Below are positions 52,438 through 61,355 of a stretch of DNA of 64,000 nucleotides, in pieces. The stretch is from Streptomyces sp. DT2A-34 (GTDB taxonomy: Bacteria > Actinomycetota > Actinomycetes > Streptomycetales > Streptomycetaceae): contig NZ_JASTWJ010000001.1 in assembly GCF_030499515.1 (NCBI RefSeq), forward strand, positions 6,738,001-6,802,000, written 5' to 3'. Position 1 is the stretch's first letter; each line of letters begins with the position of its first letter. Made by a program: the position numbers and the translations under genes. The notes below the pieces were generated by a model, which worked only from the letters and a program-made list of their open reading frames with translations, had not been told where the DNA came from and ran no database searches.

Positions 52438-53937
52438 GTGTCCCAGCACATAGCCAAGCCCCGTACCACCGCAGTGATCCTGGCCGGTGGCACCGGTCAG
52501 CGCGTGGGTCTGTCGATCCCCAAGCAGCTGCTGAAGATCGCCGGCAAGGCAGTCATCGAGCACACGCTGACCACCTTCGAGAAGGCCGACTCCATCGACG
52601 ACATCATCGTGCTGATGGCGCCGGGCTACGTGCCGGACATCGAGAAGATCGTCGCCAAGGCCGGGTTCACGAAGGTCAAGAAGATCATCGAGGGCGGCTC
52701 GACCCGCAACGAGACGACCGAGCGCGCCATCGAGGCGCTCGGCGAGGGCCTGGCCGAGGGCGAGGACCTCAACGTCCTCTTCCACGACGCCGTACGCCCC
52801 TTGCTGTCGCAGCGCGTCATCGACGACTGCGTCGTGGCGCTGGAGCGCTTCCAGGCCGTCGACGTCGCCATCCCGTCCGCGGACACCATCATCGTGACCC
52901 GCACGCACGGTGAGGACGGCGAGTTCATCACCGAGATCCCGGACCGCTCCCGGCTGCGCCGCGGCCAGACGCCGCAGGCGTTCAAGCTGTCCACGATCAA
53001 GCGGGCCTACGAGGTCGCCGCCGGGGACCCCAACTTCCAGGCCACGGACGACTGCTCCGTCGTGCTCAAGTACCTGCCGGACGTGCCGATCCACGTCGTC
53101 GCGGGTGACGAGTACAACATGAAGGTCACCCAGCCCGTCGACGTCTTCATCGCCGACAAGCTCTTCCAGCTGGCCTCCACCGCCGCTCCCGAGCAGGTGA
53201 GCGAGGAGGCCTACCGCCAGCTGCTGACCGGCAAGACCTTCGTCGTCTTCGGCGGCAGTTACGGCATCGGCAAGGACATCGCCGAACTCGCCGAGTCCTA
53301 CGGCGCCACGGTGTACGCGCTGGGCCGCTCCACCACCGGCACCCACGTGGAGAACCCGGAGGAGGTCGACGACGCGCTGTCCAAGGCGTACGCCGAGACC
53401 GGCCGCATCGACTACGTCGTGAACACCGCCGGTGTGCTGCGCATCGGCAAGCTCGCCGAGACCGACAACGCCACCATCGAGGAGGCGCTGAAGGTCAACT
53501 ACCTCGCCCCGGTGCAGATCGCGCGCTCCTCGTACAAGTACCTGTCCGAGACCAAGGGCCAGTTGCTGCTGTACACCTCCAGCAGCTACACCCGCGGTCG
53601 CGCCGAGTACAGCCTCTACTCCTCGACCAAGGCCGCCATGGTGAACCTCACCCAGGCCCTGTCCGACGAGTGGGCCGGCGACGGCATCCGCGTCAACTGC
53701 ATCAACCCGGAGCGCACCGCCACCCCGATGCGCACCAAGGCCTTCGGACAGGAGCCCGCGGGCAGCCTGCTCTCCTCCGAGGCCGTCGCCCGCACCTCGC
53801 TGGACGTGCTGCTGTCCGAGCTGACCGGCCATGTCATCGACGTCCGCCAGCAGGACCCGACGGCGCCCGCCGGAAAGGCGTCCGGCTTCGAGCAGGCGCT
53901 GGCCAGTGTTCTGGACCGCCAGGACGGCGTGGCATAA
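52438..53937 (+). CDS. Bifunctional IspD/TarI-like cytidylyltransferase fused to a short-chain dehydrogenase
   Basis: 499 residues from GTG 52438. The N-terminal half (about 1-235) is a nucleotidyltransferase of the IspD/TarI fold: 'AVILAGGTGQRVGLSIPKQL' and 'HDAVRPLLSQRVIDDC', with 'TPQAFKL' and 'TDDCSVV'. The C-terminal half (about 250-495) is an SDR with 'TFVVFGGSYGIGKDIAELA', 'VNTAGVL', and Tyr-x3-Lys in 'YSLYSSTKAA'. The same order is known from Haemophilus Bcs1, which reduces ribulose 5-phosphate and makes CDP-ribitol. A CDP-ribitol (or similar) supply for a teichoic-type polymer is therefore likely, feeding the TagF-like gene 118 bp downstream. MEP-pathway IspD is less likely given the fusion and context. 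Confidence 0.88.
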   Translation: MSQHIAKPRTTAVILAGGTGQRVGLSIPKQLLKIAGKAVIEHTLTTFEKADSIDDIIVLMAPGYVPDIEKIVAKAGFTKVKKIIEGGSTRNETTERAIEALGEGLAEGEDLNVLFHDAVRPLLSQRVIDDCVVALERFQAVDVAIPSADTIIVTRTHGEDGEFITEIPDRSRLRRGQTPQAFKLSTIKRAYEVAAGDPNFQATDDCSVVLKYLPDVPIHVVAGDEYNMKVTQPVDVFIADKLFQLASTAAPEQVSEEAYRQLLTGKTFVVFGGSYGIGKDIAELAESYGATVYALGRSTTGTHVENPEEVDDALSKAYAETGRIDYVVNTAGVLRIGKLAETDNATIEEALKVNYLAPVQIARSSYKYLSETKGQLLLYTSSSYTRGRAEYSLYSSTKAAMVNLTQALSDEWAGDGIRVNCINPERTATPMRTKAFGQEPAGSLLSSEAVARTSLDVLLSELTGHVIDVRQQDPTAPAGKASGFEQALASVLDRQDGVA

Positions 53938-53962
53938 TCAGCTGTCAATAGCCTTAGGGAAT

Positions 53963-54009
53963 TCAGGCCTCTGCGATTCTTCGTTCACGAAGAATTCACA
54001 GGGGCCTGA
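53963..54009 (+). terminator. Two-tier hairpin between the CDP-ribitol gene and tagF-like gene
   Basis: An outer TCAGGCC with GGCCTGA and an inner ATTCTTCG with CGAAGAAT enclose a 4-base loop. It begins 26 bp after one stop and ends 46 bp before the next GTG. It could end transcription or set the ratio of the two enzymes. Confidence 0.7.
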
Positions 54010-54054
54010 GTCCTTCACCCCTCAGACCGGCCCCTCCCACTGAGCAGGTTCTCC

Positions 54055-56157
54055 GTGATATCCACCGCTATTCGCGTCGCCCGGGTGGGCAGCCCGGCCG
54101 AGCTGGCCGCGGCGGCCCTCATGATCCTGGGCTTCCCGGCGCTCATGCTGGCCGCGCTCGTCCCGAGCGTTCCCGCCTTCGCGGCCGCGGCCGCCGTGAC
54201 GTACCTGGCGGACCACTATCTGCACCGCAAGAGCAGCTATCTGGTCAACCGCCTGAGCAAGGTGCGGGCCGGTCTGTCGATCCGCTTCCTGATCAGACAA
54301 CTGCTGCTGATCCTGCTGCTGGCCCGGCTCGGTTTCGCGGACGACCTGATCTACTACGGCGCGATCGCCTGCTTCATAGCGTTCTACGGCCTCCAGGCCC
54401 CGCACGGCGCGCTGGTCACCCTGATCCGCAACCGCCGCCGTATGCCGGTCGCCACCCGCAACGTCGACCTCGCCTCGCGCATCCGCATCCCGGACGCCCC
54501 GCCGCGGAGGCTGCTGCACCGCTCCGCCGAGAAGATGCTGCACCTCGACCTCGCGGCCGTCGCGGGCATCCTCGTCTCGGCGGCCCTGGAGTCGGCCGTG
54601 GCCGGCTTCATCGGCATCGGCGTCACGGTGGGCGTGGGCTGCCTGTACGTCATGGCGCTCGTGCCCTACGTCCGCGGCCGGAAGATCCCGCCGAGGGCCG
54701 ACACCGTCCTGGCCGCCGTCGACGACTGGCTGGCCGAGTACCGGCCCGAGACGGTGCTGTACTTCTCCGGCTCCAAGGACTCCGCCTACCAGGTCAACAT
54801 GTGGCTGGAGACCATGGAGCAGCTCGACTCCAAGCCGCTGATCATCCTGCGCGAGCGGGTCATCCTGAACAACCTGGCGCCGACCACGGTCCCCGTCATC
54901 TGCGTGCCCGGCGGCGTGCACCTGATGAACATGGACCTGTCCAACGTGCGCGTCGCGCTGTACGCCGCGAACGTCGGCAAGAACATCCACCTGCTGCGCG
55001 TCCCCACCATGAAGCACGTCTTCATCGGCCACGGCGACAGCGACAAGCTCGCCAGCGTCAACCCGTACAGCAAGGTCTACGACGAGGTGTGGACCGCCGG
55101 GCGCGCGGGCCGCGACCGGTACGCCATCGCCGACGTCGGCGTCCGCGACGAGGACATCGTCGAGGTCGGCCGCCCGCAGCTGGCGCCGATCCATACCTGG
55201 CAGGGTGTGCCGGAGGGGCGTATCCCGACCGTGCTCTACGCCCCCACCTGGGAGGGCTGGGACGGCAACCCCGGCAACACCTCGATCGTGCTCGCCGGCG
55301 AGAACATCGTGCAGAAGCTGGTGACGGCCGACCCGCCGGTCCGCGTGCTGTACAAGCCGCACCCCTTCACCGGCACCGTCAGCGCCGAGGCCAAGGCCGC
55401 CAACCAGCGGATCGTCGCGCTGGTCCAGCAGGCCGGCGCCGAGCGCGCCACCGACTCGCGCTTCCAGGCCGACGCCGCCGCGCAGACCGCCGCCAAGGCC
55501 GAGCTCGCCCGCATCGAGGCCCGCCTCGCCGAGCTGTCCGGCAAGGGCAAGGGCAACGGCAAGGGCGACGAGGCCGAGGCCACCCGCGACGGCCTGGTGG
55601 ACGTCGCCAAGCACGAGGAGATCGCCCGGCTGCGCGCCGAGTGGAACACCGCGTACTGGCGTTCCTTCGGCAGCCACGAGCACCGCGTCATCACGGGCGC
55701 CGAGCCGCGCCTGTACGACTGCTTCAACGTCTCCGACGCGATGGTCTCCGACATCTCCAGCGTGGTCTCCGACTTCATCGCCAGCGGCAAGCCGTACGCC
55801 GTCACGGACTCCGCCGAGCTGGGCGTGGAGGAGTTCAAGCGGCAGAACACGGCGGTGCGCGCCGCGACGATCCTGTCCAACAGCGCGGCCGAGCTGGGCG
55901 GCCTGCTGGACGCCGTACGCGACCCGGCGTCGGACCCGCTGGCCGAGGACCGGGGGGACCTCAAGCGGTACCTGCTCGGCCCGGACGAGCCGACCTCCAT
56001 CGAGCAGTTCAACACCGCCGTGTCGGACCTCGCCATCAAGGCCGAGACGCGCAACGTCGGCCAGGAGTCACGGGTGGCGGCCGGAGCCGCCGAGGCCGCG
56101 CCGGCGACCGTACCCGCGCAGCGGGTGTCGGCGGCCGGGGACGATGTGACGGCCTGA
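54055..56157 (+). CDS. TagF/TarL-like CDP-polyol polyolphosphotransferase with N-terminal membrane domain
   Basis: 700 residues from GTG 54055. The first 215 residues hold about four to six membrane helices. The rest is the CDP-glycerol/ribitol phosphotransferase (GT-B) fold. Key stretches are 'DKLASVNPYSKVYDEVWTAG' (the HGxxDK-type donor site, here 'IGHGDSDK'), 'LYAPTWEGWDGNPGNTS', 'YKPHPFTG' and 'MVSDISSVVSDFIASGKPYA'. A Lys/Gly insert lies near residue 500. It is the likely polymerase using the CDP-polyol made by the gene upstream. A close paralogue is on the opposite strand at 57589. In S. coelicolor TagF-like genes of this region are tied, as I recall, to spore-wall anionic polymers. Confidence 0.88.
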   Translation: MISTAIRVARVGSPAELAAAALMILGFPALMLAALVPSVPAFAAAAAVTYLADHYLHRKSSYLVNRLSKVRAGLSIRFLIRQLLLILLLARLGFADDLIYYGAIACFIAFYGLQAPHGALVTLIRNRRRMPVATRNVDLASRIRIPDAPPRRLLHRSAEKMLHLDLAAVAGILVSAALESAVAGFIGIGVTVGVGCLYVMALVPYVRGRKIPPRADTVLAAVDDWLAEYRPETVLYFSGSKDSAYQVNMWLETMEQLDSKPLIILRERVILNNLAPTTVPVICVPGGVHLMNMDLSNVRVALYAANVGKNIHLLRVPTMKHVFIGHGDSDKLASVNPYSKVYDEVWTAGRAGRDRYAIADVGVRDEDIVEVGRPQLAPIHTWQGVPEGRIPTVLYAPTWEGWDGNPGNTSIVLAGENIVQKLVTADPPVRVLYKPHPFTGTVSAEAKAANQRIVALVQQAGAERATDSRFQADAAAQTAAKAELARIEARLAELSGKGKGNGKGDEAEATRDGLVDVAKHEEIARLRAEWNTAYWRSFGSHEHRVITGAEPRLYDCFNVSDAMVSDISSVVSDFIASGKPYAVTDSAELGVEEFKRQNTAVRAATILSNSAAELGGLLDAVRDPASDPLAEDRGDLKRYLLGPDEPTSIEQFNTAVSDLAIKAETRNVGQESRVAAGAAEAAPATVPAQRVSAAGDDVTA

Positions 56158-56170
56158 CCCGCACCACCGA

Positions 56171-56210
56171 CGGCGCGGCCCCCGAGGAGCACTCCTCGGG
56201 GGCCGCGCCG
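56171..56210 (+). terminator. Strong terminator after the tagF-like gene
   Basis: A near-perfect 19-bp stem (56171-56189 with 56192-56210) with a very small loop, ending in CCGTTTCTGG, 13 bp after the stop. It separates this unit from the glycosyltransferase gene. Confidence 0.9.
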
Positions 56211-56393
56211 TTTCTGGTGGGCCTCTTCTAGTGGGCCTCTTACTTTGCCCGAATACCGTGAGCCCATGTCAGCTCGCTATGTGATCCGGCTCACCAAAGC
56301 ATGGGCGTGAGGCAACCGCTTGCAATGACCAGCCGTCTATCAAGTAGCGAATGAGGCGATACGGGGGAAATATCCCGTCGACAAGGGGGAAAC

Positions 56394-57620
56394 GTGACCG
56401 TCACGCAGCCTGATGTGACTGTGATCATCGGGGCGTACGAAGCGATGCCGTACCTGATCGAGTGCCTGGCGTCAGTCGAGGCACAGACCATCGATCCGGA
56501 GCGCATCGAGGTCATCGCCGTCGACGACGGTTCGACGGACGGCACGGGGGAGTGCCTGGAGGAGTTCGCGGCCCGCGCGCCCATGCCGGTGACCGTGATC
56601 CGGCAGGACAACTCCGGTGGCCCCAGCGGCCCGCGCAACGTCGGTCTGGGGAAGGCGGCCGGGCGCTACGTCTTCTTCCTGGACGCCGACGACCGGCTGG
56701 GCCCCGAGGCCCTGGAGCGCATGGTCGCGATGGGCGACAGGAACGGCACGGACGTCATCCTCGGCCGGGTGGAGGGCGTCAACCGCACCGCGCCGAAGTC
56801 GATGTGGGGCAAGACGCTCGACCGGACCGACGTCTTCTCCTCGAACATCAAGTTCACGCTGAGCGCGCAGAAGCTGTTCCGCCGCGAACTGCTGACCAGG
56901 CACCACATGCGCTTCGACGAGTCCCTGTGGACCGGCGAGGACGCGCTGTTCACGATGGAGGCCTATCTGCGGGCCGACGGCGTCTCCGTGGTCGCCGACT
57001 ACACCTGCTACTACCTGGTGGGCCGCGACGACGGCAAGCACGTGACGAAGAGCGGCGGTTACACCCTGCGGTTCGACTCCGCACGCGCCCTGATGAACCT
57101 GATAGCCGAGCACATACCCGCCGGCGACCGGCGCGACCTGCTCATGGTCCGCCCCTTCCTGATCACCCTGCTGCCGCAGTTCGGACCCAAGTACGCCAAG
57201 GACAGCGAGAAGGTCAGGCGGCACAAGCTGGAACTGGCCAAGCCCCTGATGGACGCGTACTGGACGCCGGGCATCGCCCGCCGCCTCAAGGTCGAGGAGC
57301 GCCTGCGACTGCACCTGGTCGCCGAGCAGCGCCCCGAACTCCTGCTGCCCGTCGTGGAGTTCGTCAAGGCCAAGAAGCAGCCGACGGCCCTCCTGGAGAA
57401 GAAGGGCCGCCGTGTCTACCTCGCCTACCCGCACTTCCGGGACGCCGCGGCCGGCATACCCGACTCCGTCTACCTCGCCGAACCGCGCGAGGCCCGCGCC
57501 TTCCCCGGCTACCGGGAGGGCGGCGCGGACTCGTTCCTGCGGCGGGCGGTGCGCAAGGCGCGGCGGATGCTGACGGCCTCGCGCGAGGCTACGCCGGGTG
57601 GGCGGGCTGCTCCCGCGTGA
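56394..57620 (+). CDS. Family 2 glycosyltransferase
   Basis: 408 residues from GTG 56394 with AAGGGGGAAA upstream. The GT-A domain has 'VTVIIGAYEAMPYLIECLAS', 'VIAVDDGSTDGTGECLEEF', 'GPRNVGLGKAAGRYVFFLDADD' (the DxD metal site) and 'WTGEDALFTMEAYLRAD'. The C-terminal 150 residues are basic. Enzymes of this type attach sugars to teichoic acids (TarP/TarS-like), capsules or glycoproteins; the neighbours favour a wall polymer. Its last 32 bp overlap tail-to-tail with the convergent tagF-like gene. Confidence 0.9.
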   Translation: MTVTQPDVTVIIGAYEAMPYLIECLASVEAQTIDPERIEVIAVDDGSTDGTGECLEEFAARAPMPVTVIRQDNSGGPSGPRNVGLGKAAGRYVFFLDADDRLGPEALERMVAMGDRNGTDVILGRVEGVNRTAPKSMWGKTLDRTDVFSSNIKFTLSAQKLFRRELLTRHHMRFDESLWTGEDALFTMEAYLRADGVSVVADYTCYYLVGRDDGKHVTKSGGYTLRFDSARALMNLIAEHIPAGDRRDLLMVRPFLITLLPQFGPKYAKDSEKVRRHKLELAKPLMDAYWTPGIARRLKVEERLRLHLVAEQRPELLLPVVEFVKAKKQPTALLEKKGRRVYLAYPHFRDAAAGIPDSVYLAEPREARAFPGYREGGADSFLRRAVRKARRMLTASREATPGGRAAPA

Positions 57621-59637
57621 GGGAGCGTCGCTGATCCGGGATCTCGGCCGGGAGCTCCGCCGCCAGCCGCTCCTCCATCCGCGCTCGGTGCTCCTGCGCG
57701 GCCGAACACAGCGCCTGTACAGCCTCGTTGAAGCGCGCCTGTGACGTGGGCTCGGCCGGCCCCAACAGGTGCTGCTTCAACTCCTCCCGCGCTGCGGCGA
57801 GTTGGTCCTTCTCCGGGTGCCGGACCGCGCCCAGCAGTTCCGGCACCCCGGCCGCGTCCGGCGTCAGCACGGTCGCCGCGCGCACGGTCGGGAAGGCCTT
57901 GCGGAACACGTCCTCCGCGAGCCCACTGGTGTTCGCCACGGCGTACGGCTTCCCGCTCGCCAGGAAGTCGCTGATCACGCTCGACACATCGCTGATGAGC
58001 AGATCGGCCCGGTTGAAGCAGGCGTACAGCGTGGGCCGCGCGGCCGTCACGACCTGGTGCTCCCACTCCGGCAGCGAGGCCCAGTACGCCTCCTCCCAGG
58101 CGGCTGTGGCCTGTGCCACCGCCTCCGCCCGCCCCGCCTCCGGCGCCGACTGGAGCATCATCCGCTCGACCTGATCGGCGCTCGCCCGCACGACCGTCGT
58201 GGTGAGACGGTCCAACTCCTGCGTACGGAGGGTGAGTTCCCCGGTGTCCTGGGGCCGCTCACCCGTCCGCTCCCGGTTCGCAGCCCTGATCAGCTCGCGG
58301 ATCCGCAGATCGGCCGCCCCGGCTCGCGGATCCACCGACCCCGTCAGCGGATGCGGCTTGTACAGCAGCCGTACACCGGGGTCGGCGAGCAGCGCCCGTA
58401 CGAGGTTCTCGCCGGCCTCGATCACCGAGGTGTTGCCGGGGTTGCCGTCCCAGCCCTCCCAGGTCGGCGCGTACAGGACGGTCGTGTACGTACCGGCCGG
58501 CGGGCCCGCGTACGGCTGTACGGCGTCAAGCTGCGGGCGGCCGATCTCCACGACGTCCTTGTCCTCGACGCCGACCTCGGCATACGCATACCGCTCGCGC
58601 GCCGCGGGCCCCGCCACCCACACCTCGTCGTAGGCCTTCGCGTACGGGTTGCAGGACGACAGCTTGTCGCTCTCCCCGTGGTTGACGAAGGTGTGCTTGA
58701 GGGTGGGGATGCGCAGGACCTGGGAGGTCTTGCCGGAGTTGGAGGGGTGGATGAGCATCCGGAGCGTGGACTGCTCCAGGTGCATCAGGGTGGAGACCTT
58801 CGGCAGACAGAGGATCGGCACGTCGGTCGGCGCGATCTTCTGCACCATGAACCGCTCCCGCAGCACGATCAGCGGACGGCCGTCCAGCTTCGCGAGCGGC
58901 TCCAGCCACATGTTCGCCTGGTACGCCGAGGAAGCGCCGCCGGAGAAGTACAGGCCGACCGTCGGCCGGTACTCCGCCAGCCAGGCGTCCAGCCACTCCA
59001 GCGCCTCCCGCTCGCCCGCCGGGCGACGGCTCGGCAGCAGCCGTACGAGAAGGTCGTGCAGACCCAGCAGGGCGAGGCCGAGGGATAGGGCGATGCCGAC
59101 GGCCGCGCAGCGGGGGTCGTCGAGGGCCGCCGTGGTCAGCAGGCCCGCCGTGGCCGGGAGGCCGAAGACCAGCAGGCGGGGGCCGGGGCGGCGCAGCAGC
59201 AGGGGCGGGGCGGGGGACAGGCGCAGCCCGGAGGCGTCGATGTTGCGGGTGACCACCGGCAGGGTGCGGGTGCGGCGGACCAGCACCGAGACCGCCTGGA
59301 TCGCGCAGTGCAGGGCGTAGAAGGCGAGGAGGCCCGCGACCAGCGGGCCGTACACCGTCTCCCGGTCCTGCTCGCCGAGCCGCAGCAGGGCCACGACCAG
59401 CAGCAGGTCCCGCAGCACATGCCGCGCGGTGATGTCCGCGTGCGACTTGGCGAACACCGACAGCATGCCGCGCTGCCAGCGCAGCAGCACACCCTCGAGG
59501 GCCAGGGACGTGACTGTCGCGGCGAGCAGCACCGGGACGTGCGGGTGCAGCGCCGCCACGGCCTGGGCACCGAAGGCGGCGGCCAGGAGAGCCGTGACGA
59601 GCGCTCTCACCGGGAGGCGGGACAGGGGTGTGGGCAA
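57589..59637 (-). CDS. Second TagF-like polyolphosphotransferase, convergent paralogue
   Basis: 682 residues from the TTG at 59637 (GGAG 9 bases upstream; a GTG at 59610 is an alternative without such a site). N-terminal membrane helices span about residues 8-205. The GT-B region repeats the paralogue's motifs: 'FVNHGESDKLSSCNPYAKAYDEVW', 'LYAPTWEGWDGNPGNTSVIEAG', 'YKPHPLTGS' and 'LLISDVSSVISDFLASGKPYA'. It is clearly homologous to the 54055 protein along its length but diverged, so an old duplication. The two may be initiating and elongating enzymes, or act on different polymers. Its stop lies inside the 3' end of the glycosyltransferase gene. Confidence 0.86.
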   Translation of the reverse strand: MPTPLSRLPVRALVTALLAAAFGAQAVAALHPHVPVLLAATVTSLALEGVLLRWQRGMLSVFAKSHADITARHVLRDLLLVVALLRLGEQDRETVYGPLVAGLLAFYALHCAIQAVSVLVRRTRTLPVVTRNIDASGLRLSPAPPLLLRRPGPRLLVFGLPATAGLLTTAALDDPRCAAVGIALSLGLALLGLHDLLVRLLPSRRPAGEREALEWLDAWLAEYRPTVGLYFSGGASSAYQANMWLEPLAKLDGRPLIVLRERFMVQKIAPTDVPILCLPKVSTLMHLEQSTLRMLIHPSNSGKTSQVLRIPTLKHTFVNHGESDKLSSCNPYAKAYDEVWVAGPAARERYAYAEVGVEDKDVVEIGRPQLDAVQPYAGPPAGTYTTVLYAPTWEGWDGNPGNTSVIEAGENLVRALLADPGVRLLYKPHPLTGSVDPRAGAADLRIRELIRAANRERTGERPQDTGELTLRTQELDRLTTTVVRASADQVERMMLQSAPEAGRAEAVAQATAAWEEAYWASLPEWEHQVVTAARPTLYACFNRADLLISDVSSVISDFLASGKPYAVANTSGLAEDVFRKAFPTVRAATVLTPDAAGVPELLGAVRHPEKDQLAAAREELKQHLLGPAEPTSQARFNEAVQALCSAAQEHRARMEERLAAELPAEIPDQRRSLTREQPAHPA

Positions 59638-59784
59638 CTGCGGTCACTCCAAGGTCGGGGCGGGACGTTGTGCGCCCGGGTTAACGCGCACCGACCTCCG
59701 GACGACACGCGAGTGTCCGGATGGTTTGGAGTGACCGAGGCTGCCGGAACCCCGCCCCTACCGCCGTAACCCCGCCCCTACCGT

Positions 59785-61173
59785 CTACCGTCCCGACTGC
59801 AGCGCCCGGCGGATCGGGCCGCCCACCACACGGCGGGCCCGGCGGTAGACGGACGCCGCGGGCAGCCCCGTGCCCGGCTTGGCGGTGCGGGCCACCTCGC
59901 GCCTCAACCGGTCGTTGTCCGTGGAGAGTTCGGTGATACGGCTCTGCAGCCAGCCGAACCGGGTGGTGAGCGAGGTGAGGTCGGCGTCGTTCCAGGGGCG
60001 GACGCCCGCCGGGAAGGCCAGCGACCGCATGCGCTCCTCGAAGGCGGCACCGCCGTCGCCGTGCGTGAACGTGTTCTCCAGGCCGTTGCGGTCCAGGAAC
60101 GCCGTGAACCGCTCGAACCGCTCCTGGTGGCCGCTCATCAGGGCGCCGAAGTCGGCCTCCTCGTACAGCGACGCCGGGTCCAGGTCCTCGGGCAGCTTGT
60201 CGATCCGGCGGTGCGGGATGCCGAAGTAGCGGCACAGCTCCAGCGTGCGCGAGTCGCCGCACAGCACGGTCGCCGGGGTGCCCGCGAGCAGCGCGGCGAT
60301 GTTGCCGTGGATGCGGGAGCCGAAGGAGAAGTCGAACGCGCGCAGGTCGTCGATCCAGGTGACCGGGTCGATGTAGACGCGGACCTTGTCCTCCCGGTAC
60401 ATCGGGTGCTCGGGGTGCGTCGGCATCGCCGTCACCAGACCGTTCGGGTCGGACAGGTCCCGCCAGTGCAACTGCCGTGCGTCGCTGAGGTTCTGGCCGA
60501 TGAAGCGCAGGTTCGGGTAGCGGGCGTGGGCGCGGGTGATGACCCGGTCCAGGCCCTGGGATTTCACCGCGCTGTGCGAGCCGTTGACCGCGATCCGGGA
60601 GCCCGGGTGGAGGGCCGGCTCCCGCTTGGTGACGGTGAGTTCCTTGCCGTACATGAAGAGCGACGGGCAGCCGATGACCTCGACGTCCCGGAAGCCCAGG
60701 TCCTTGAGGTACTTCTCGGTGAACTCGCCCCGGACCCCGATGGAGGCGCTGCGGTCGAGCACGGCGGAGACGAACTCGCGCACCGTGGGCTCGATGCCCT
60801 TCAGCCGGGCCGCGTTGTAGCCGAGCCCGGCCTGCGCGCCGACCCCCACCACGACCACGGGGATCCGCAGCTTGCCGATCAGCCGCGTCAGCCGCTTCAA
60901 CTGCGCCTCGAACGAAGGCCGGAACGCGTTCGCGAGCGGGACGACGAAGGCGTCGTACTCCTCGTTGATCCGGCCGGCCGCCGAGATGTCGGTGCGGATG
61001 CCGTTCGAGAAGACCTTGGTCCGCGGGGTTTCGAGGATCTTGTGGGTGACGTCGCTGAAGATCAGGTTGCCGGAGTTGGTGGCGATGACGTCCCGGTGGA
61101 GGGCCTCCTCGACGGAGACGACGTCGTAGGGACTCTTGCCGGAGCGGAGGAGCAGGCGTTTCACGGCCTTCAA
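59785..61173 (-). CDS. Polysaccharide pyruvyl transferase family protein
   Basis: 462 residues if read from TTG 61173; a GTG at 61164 would remove three. It has PF04230-type features: 'VPLANAFRPSFEAQLKRL', 'PVVVVGVGAQAGLGYN' (donor-side glycine loop), 'VRGEFTEKYLKDLG', 'VIGCPSLFM' and 'DFSFGSRIHGNIAALLAGTPA', where the Arg-x-His is the family's active-site signature. It would add a pyruvate ketal to an envelope sugar. A -10-like CATAAT at 61174-61179 sits right against the TTG, which would place the transcript start at about 61164-61167 and make GTG 61164 a leaderless start. A C-terminal coiled region is basic. Confidence 0.85.
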   Translation of the reverse strand: MKAVKRLLLRSGKSPYDVVSVEEALHRDVIATNSGNLIFSDVTHKILETPRTKVFSNGIRTDISAAGRINEEYDAFVVPLANAFRPSFEAQLKRLTRLIGKLRIPVVVVGVGAQAGLGYNAARLKGIEPTVREFVSAVLDRSASIGVRGEFTEKYLKDLGFRDVEVIGCPSLFMYGKELTVTKREPALHPGSRIAVNGSHSAVKSQGLDRVITRAHARYPNLRFIGQNLSDARQLHWRDLSDPNGLVTAMPTHPEHPMYREDKVRVYIDPVTWIDDLRAFDFSFGSRIHGNIAALLAGTPATVLCGDSRTLELCRYFGIPHRRIDKLPEDLDPASLYEEADFGALMSGHQERFERFTAFLDRNGLENTFTHGDGGAAFEERMRSLAFPAGVRPWNDADLTSLTTRFGWLQSRITELSTDNDRLRREVARTAKPGTGLPAASVYRRARRVVGGPIRRALQSGR

Positions 61174-61355
61174 ATTATGTTGGGAGAAACTTCAATTTCC
61201 AGATGGAGCCAATACAACCTTTTTGCCGTACGCAAAGCGTGAGCAAACTGCTACAGGGCGCCTGTCCGGAGGCTGGAATCCCCGCGCGCCGCACGATCCA
61301 CTTCGCGTAGATTGCCGAGCAGGGAACCGGACCCACGTGAGGGGAAAGAGCACAG

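Noticed and set aside
52438..53937. Annotation as plain isoprenoid-pathway IspD
   Set aside because: The C-terminal SDR fusion and TagF-like neighbours fit CDP-polyol synthesis much better, although the fold is shared.
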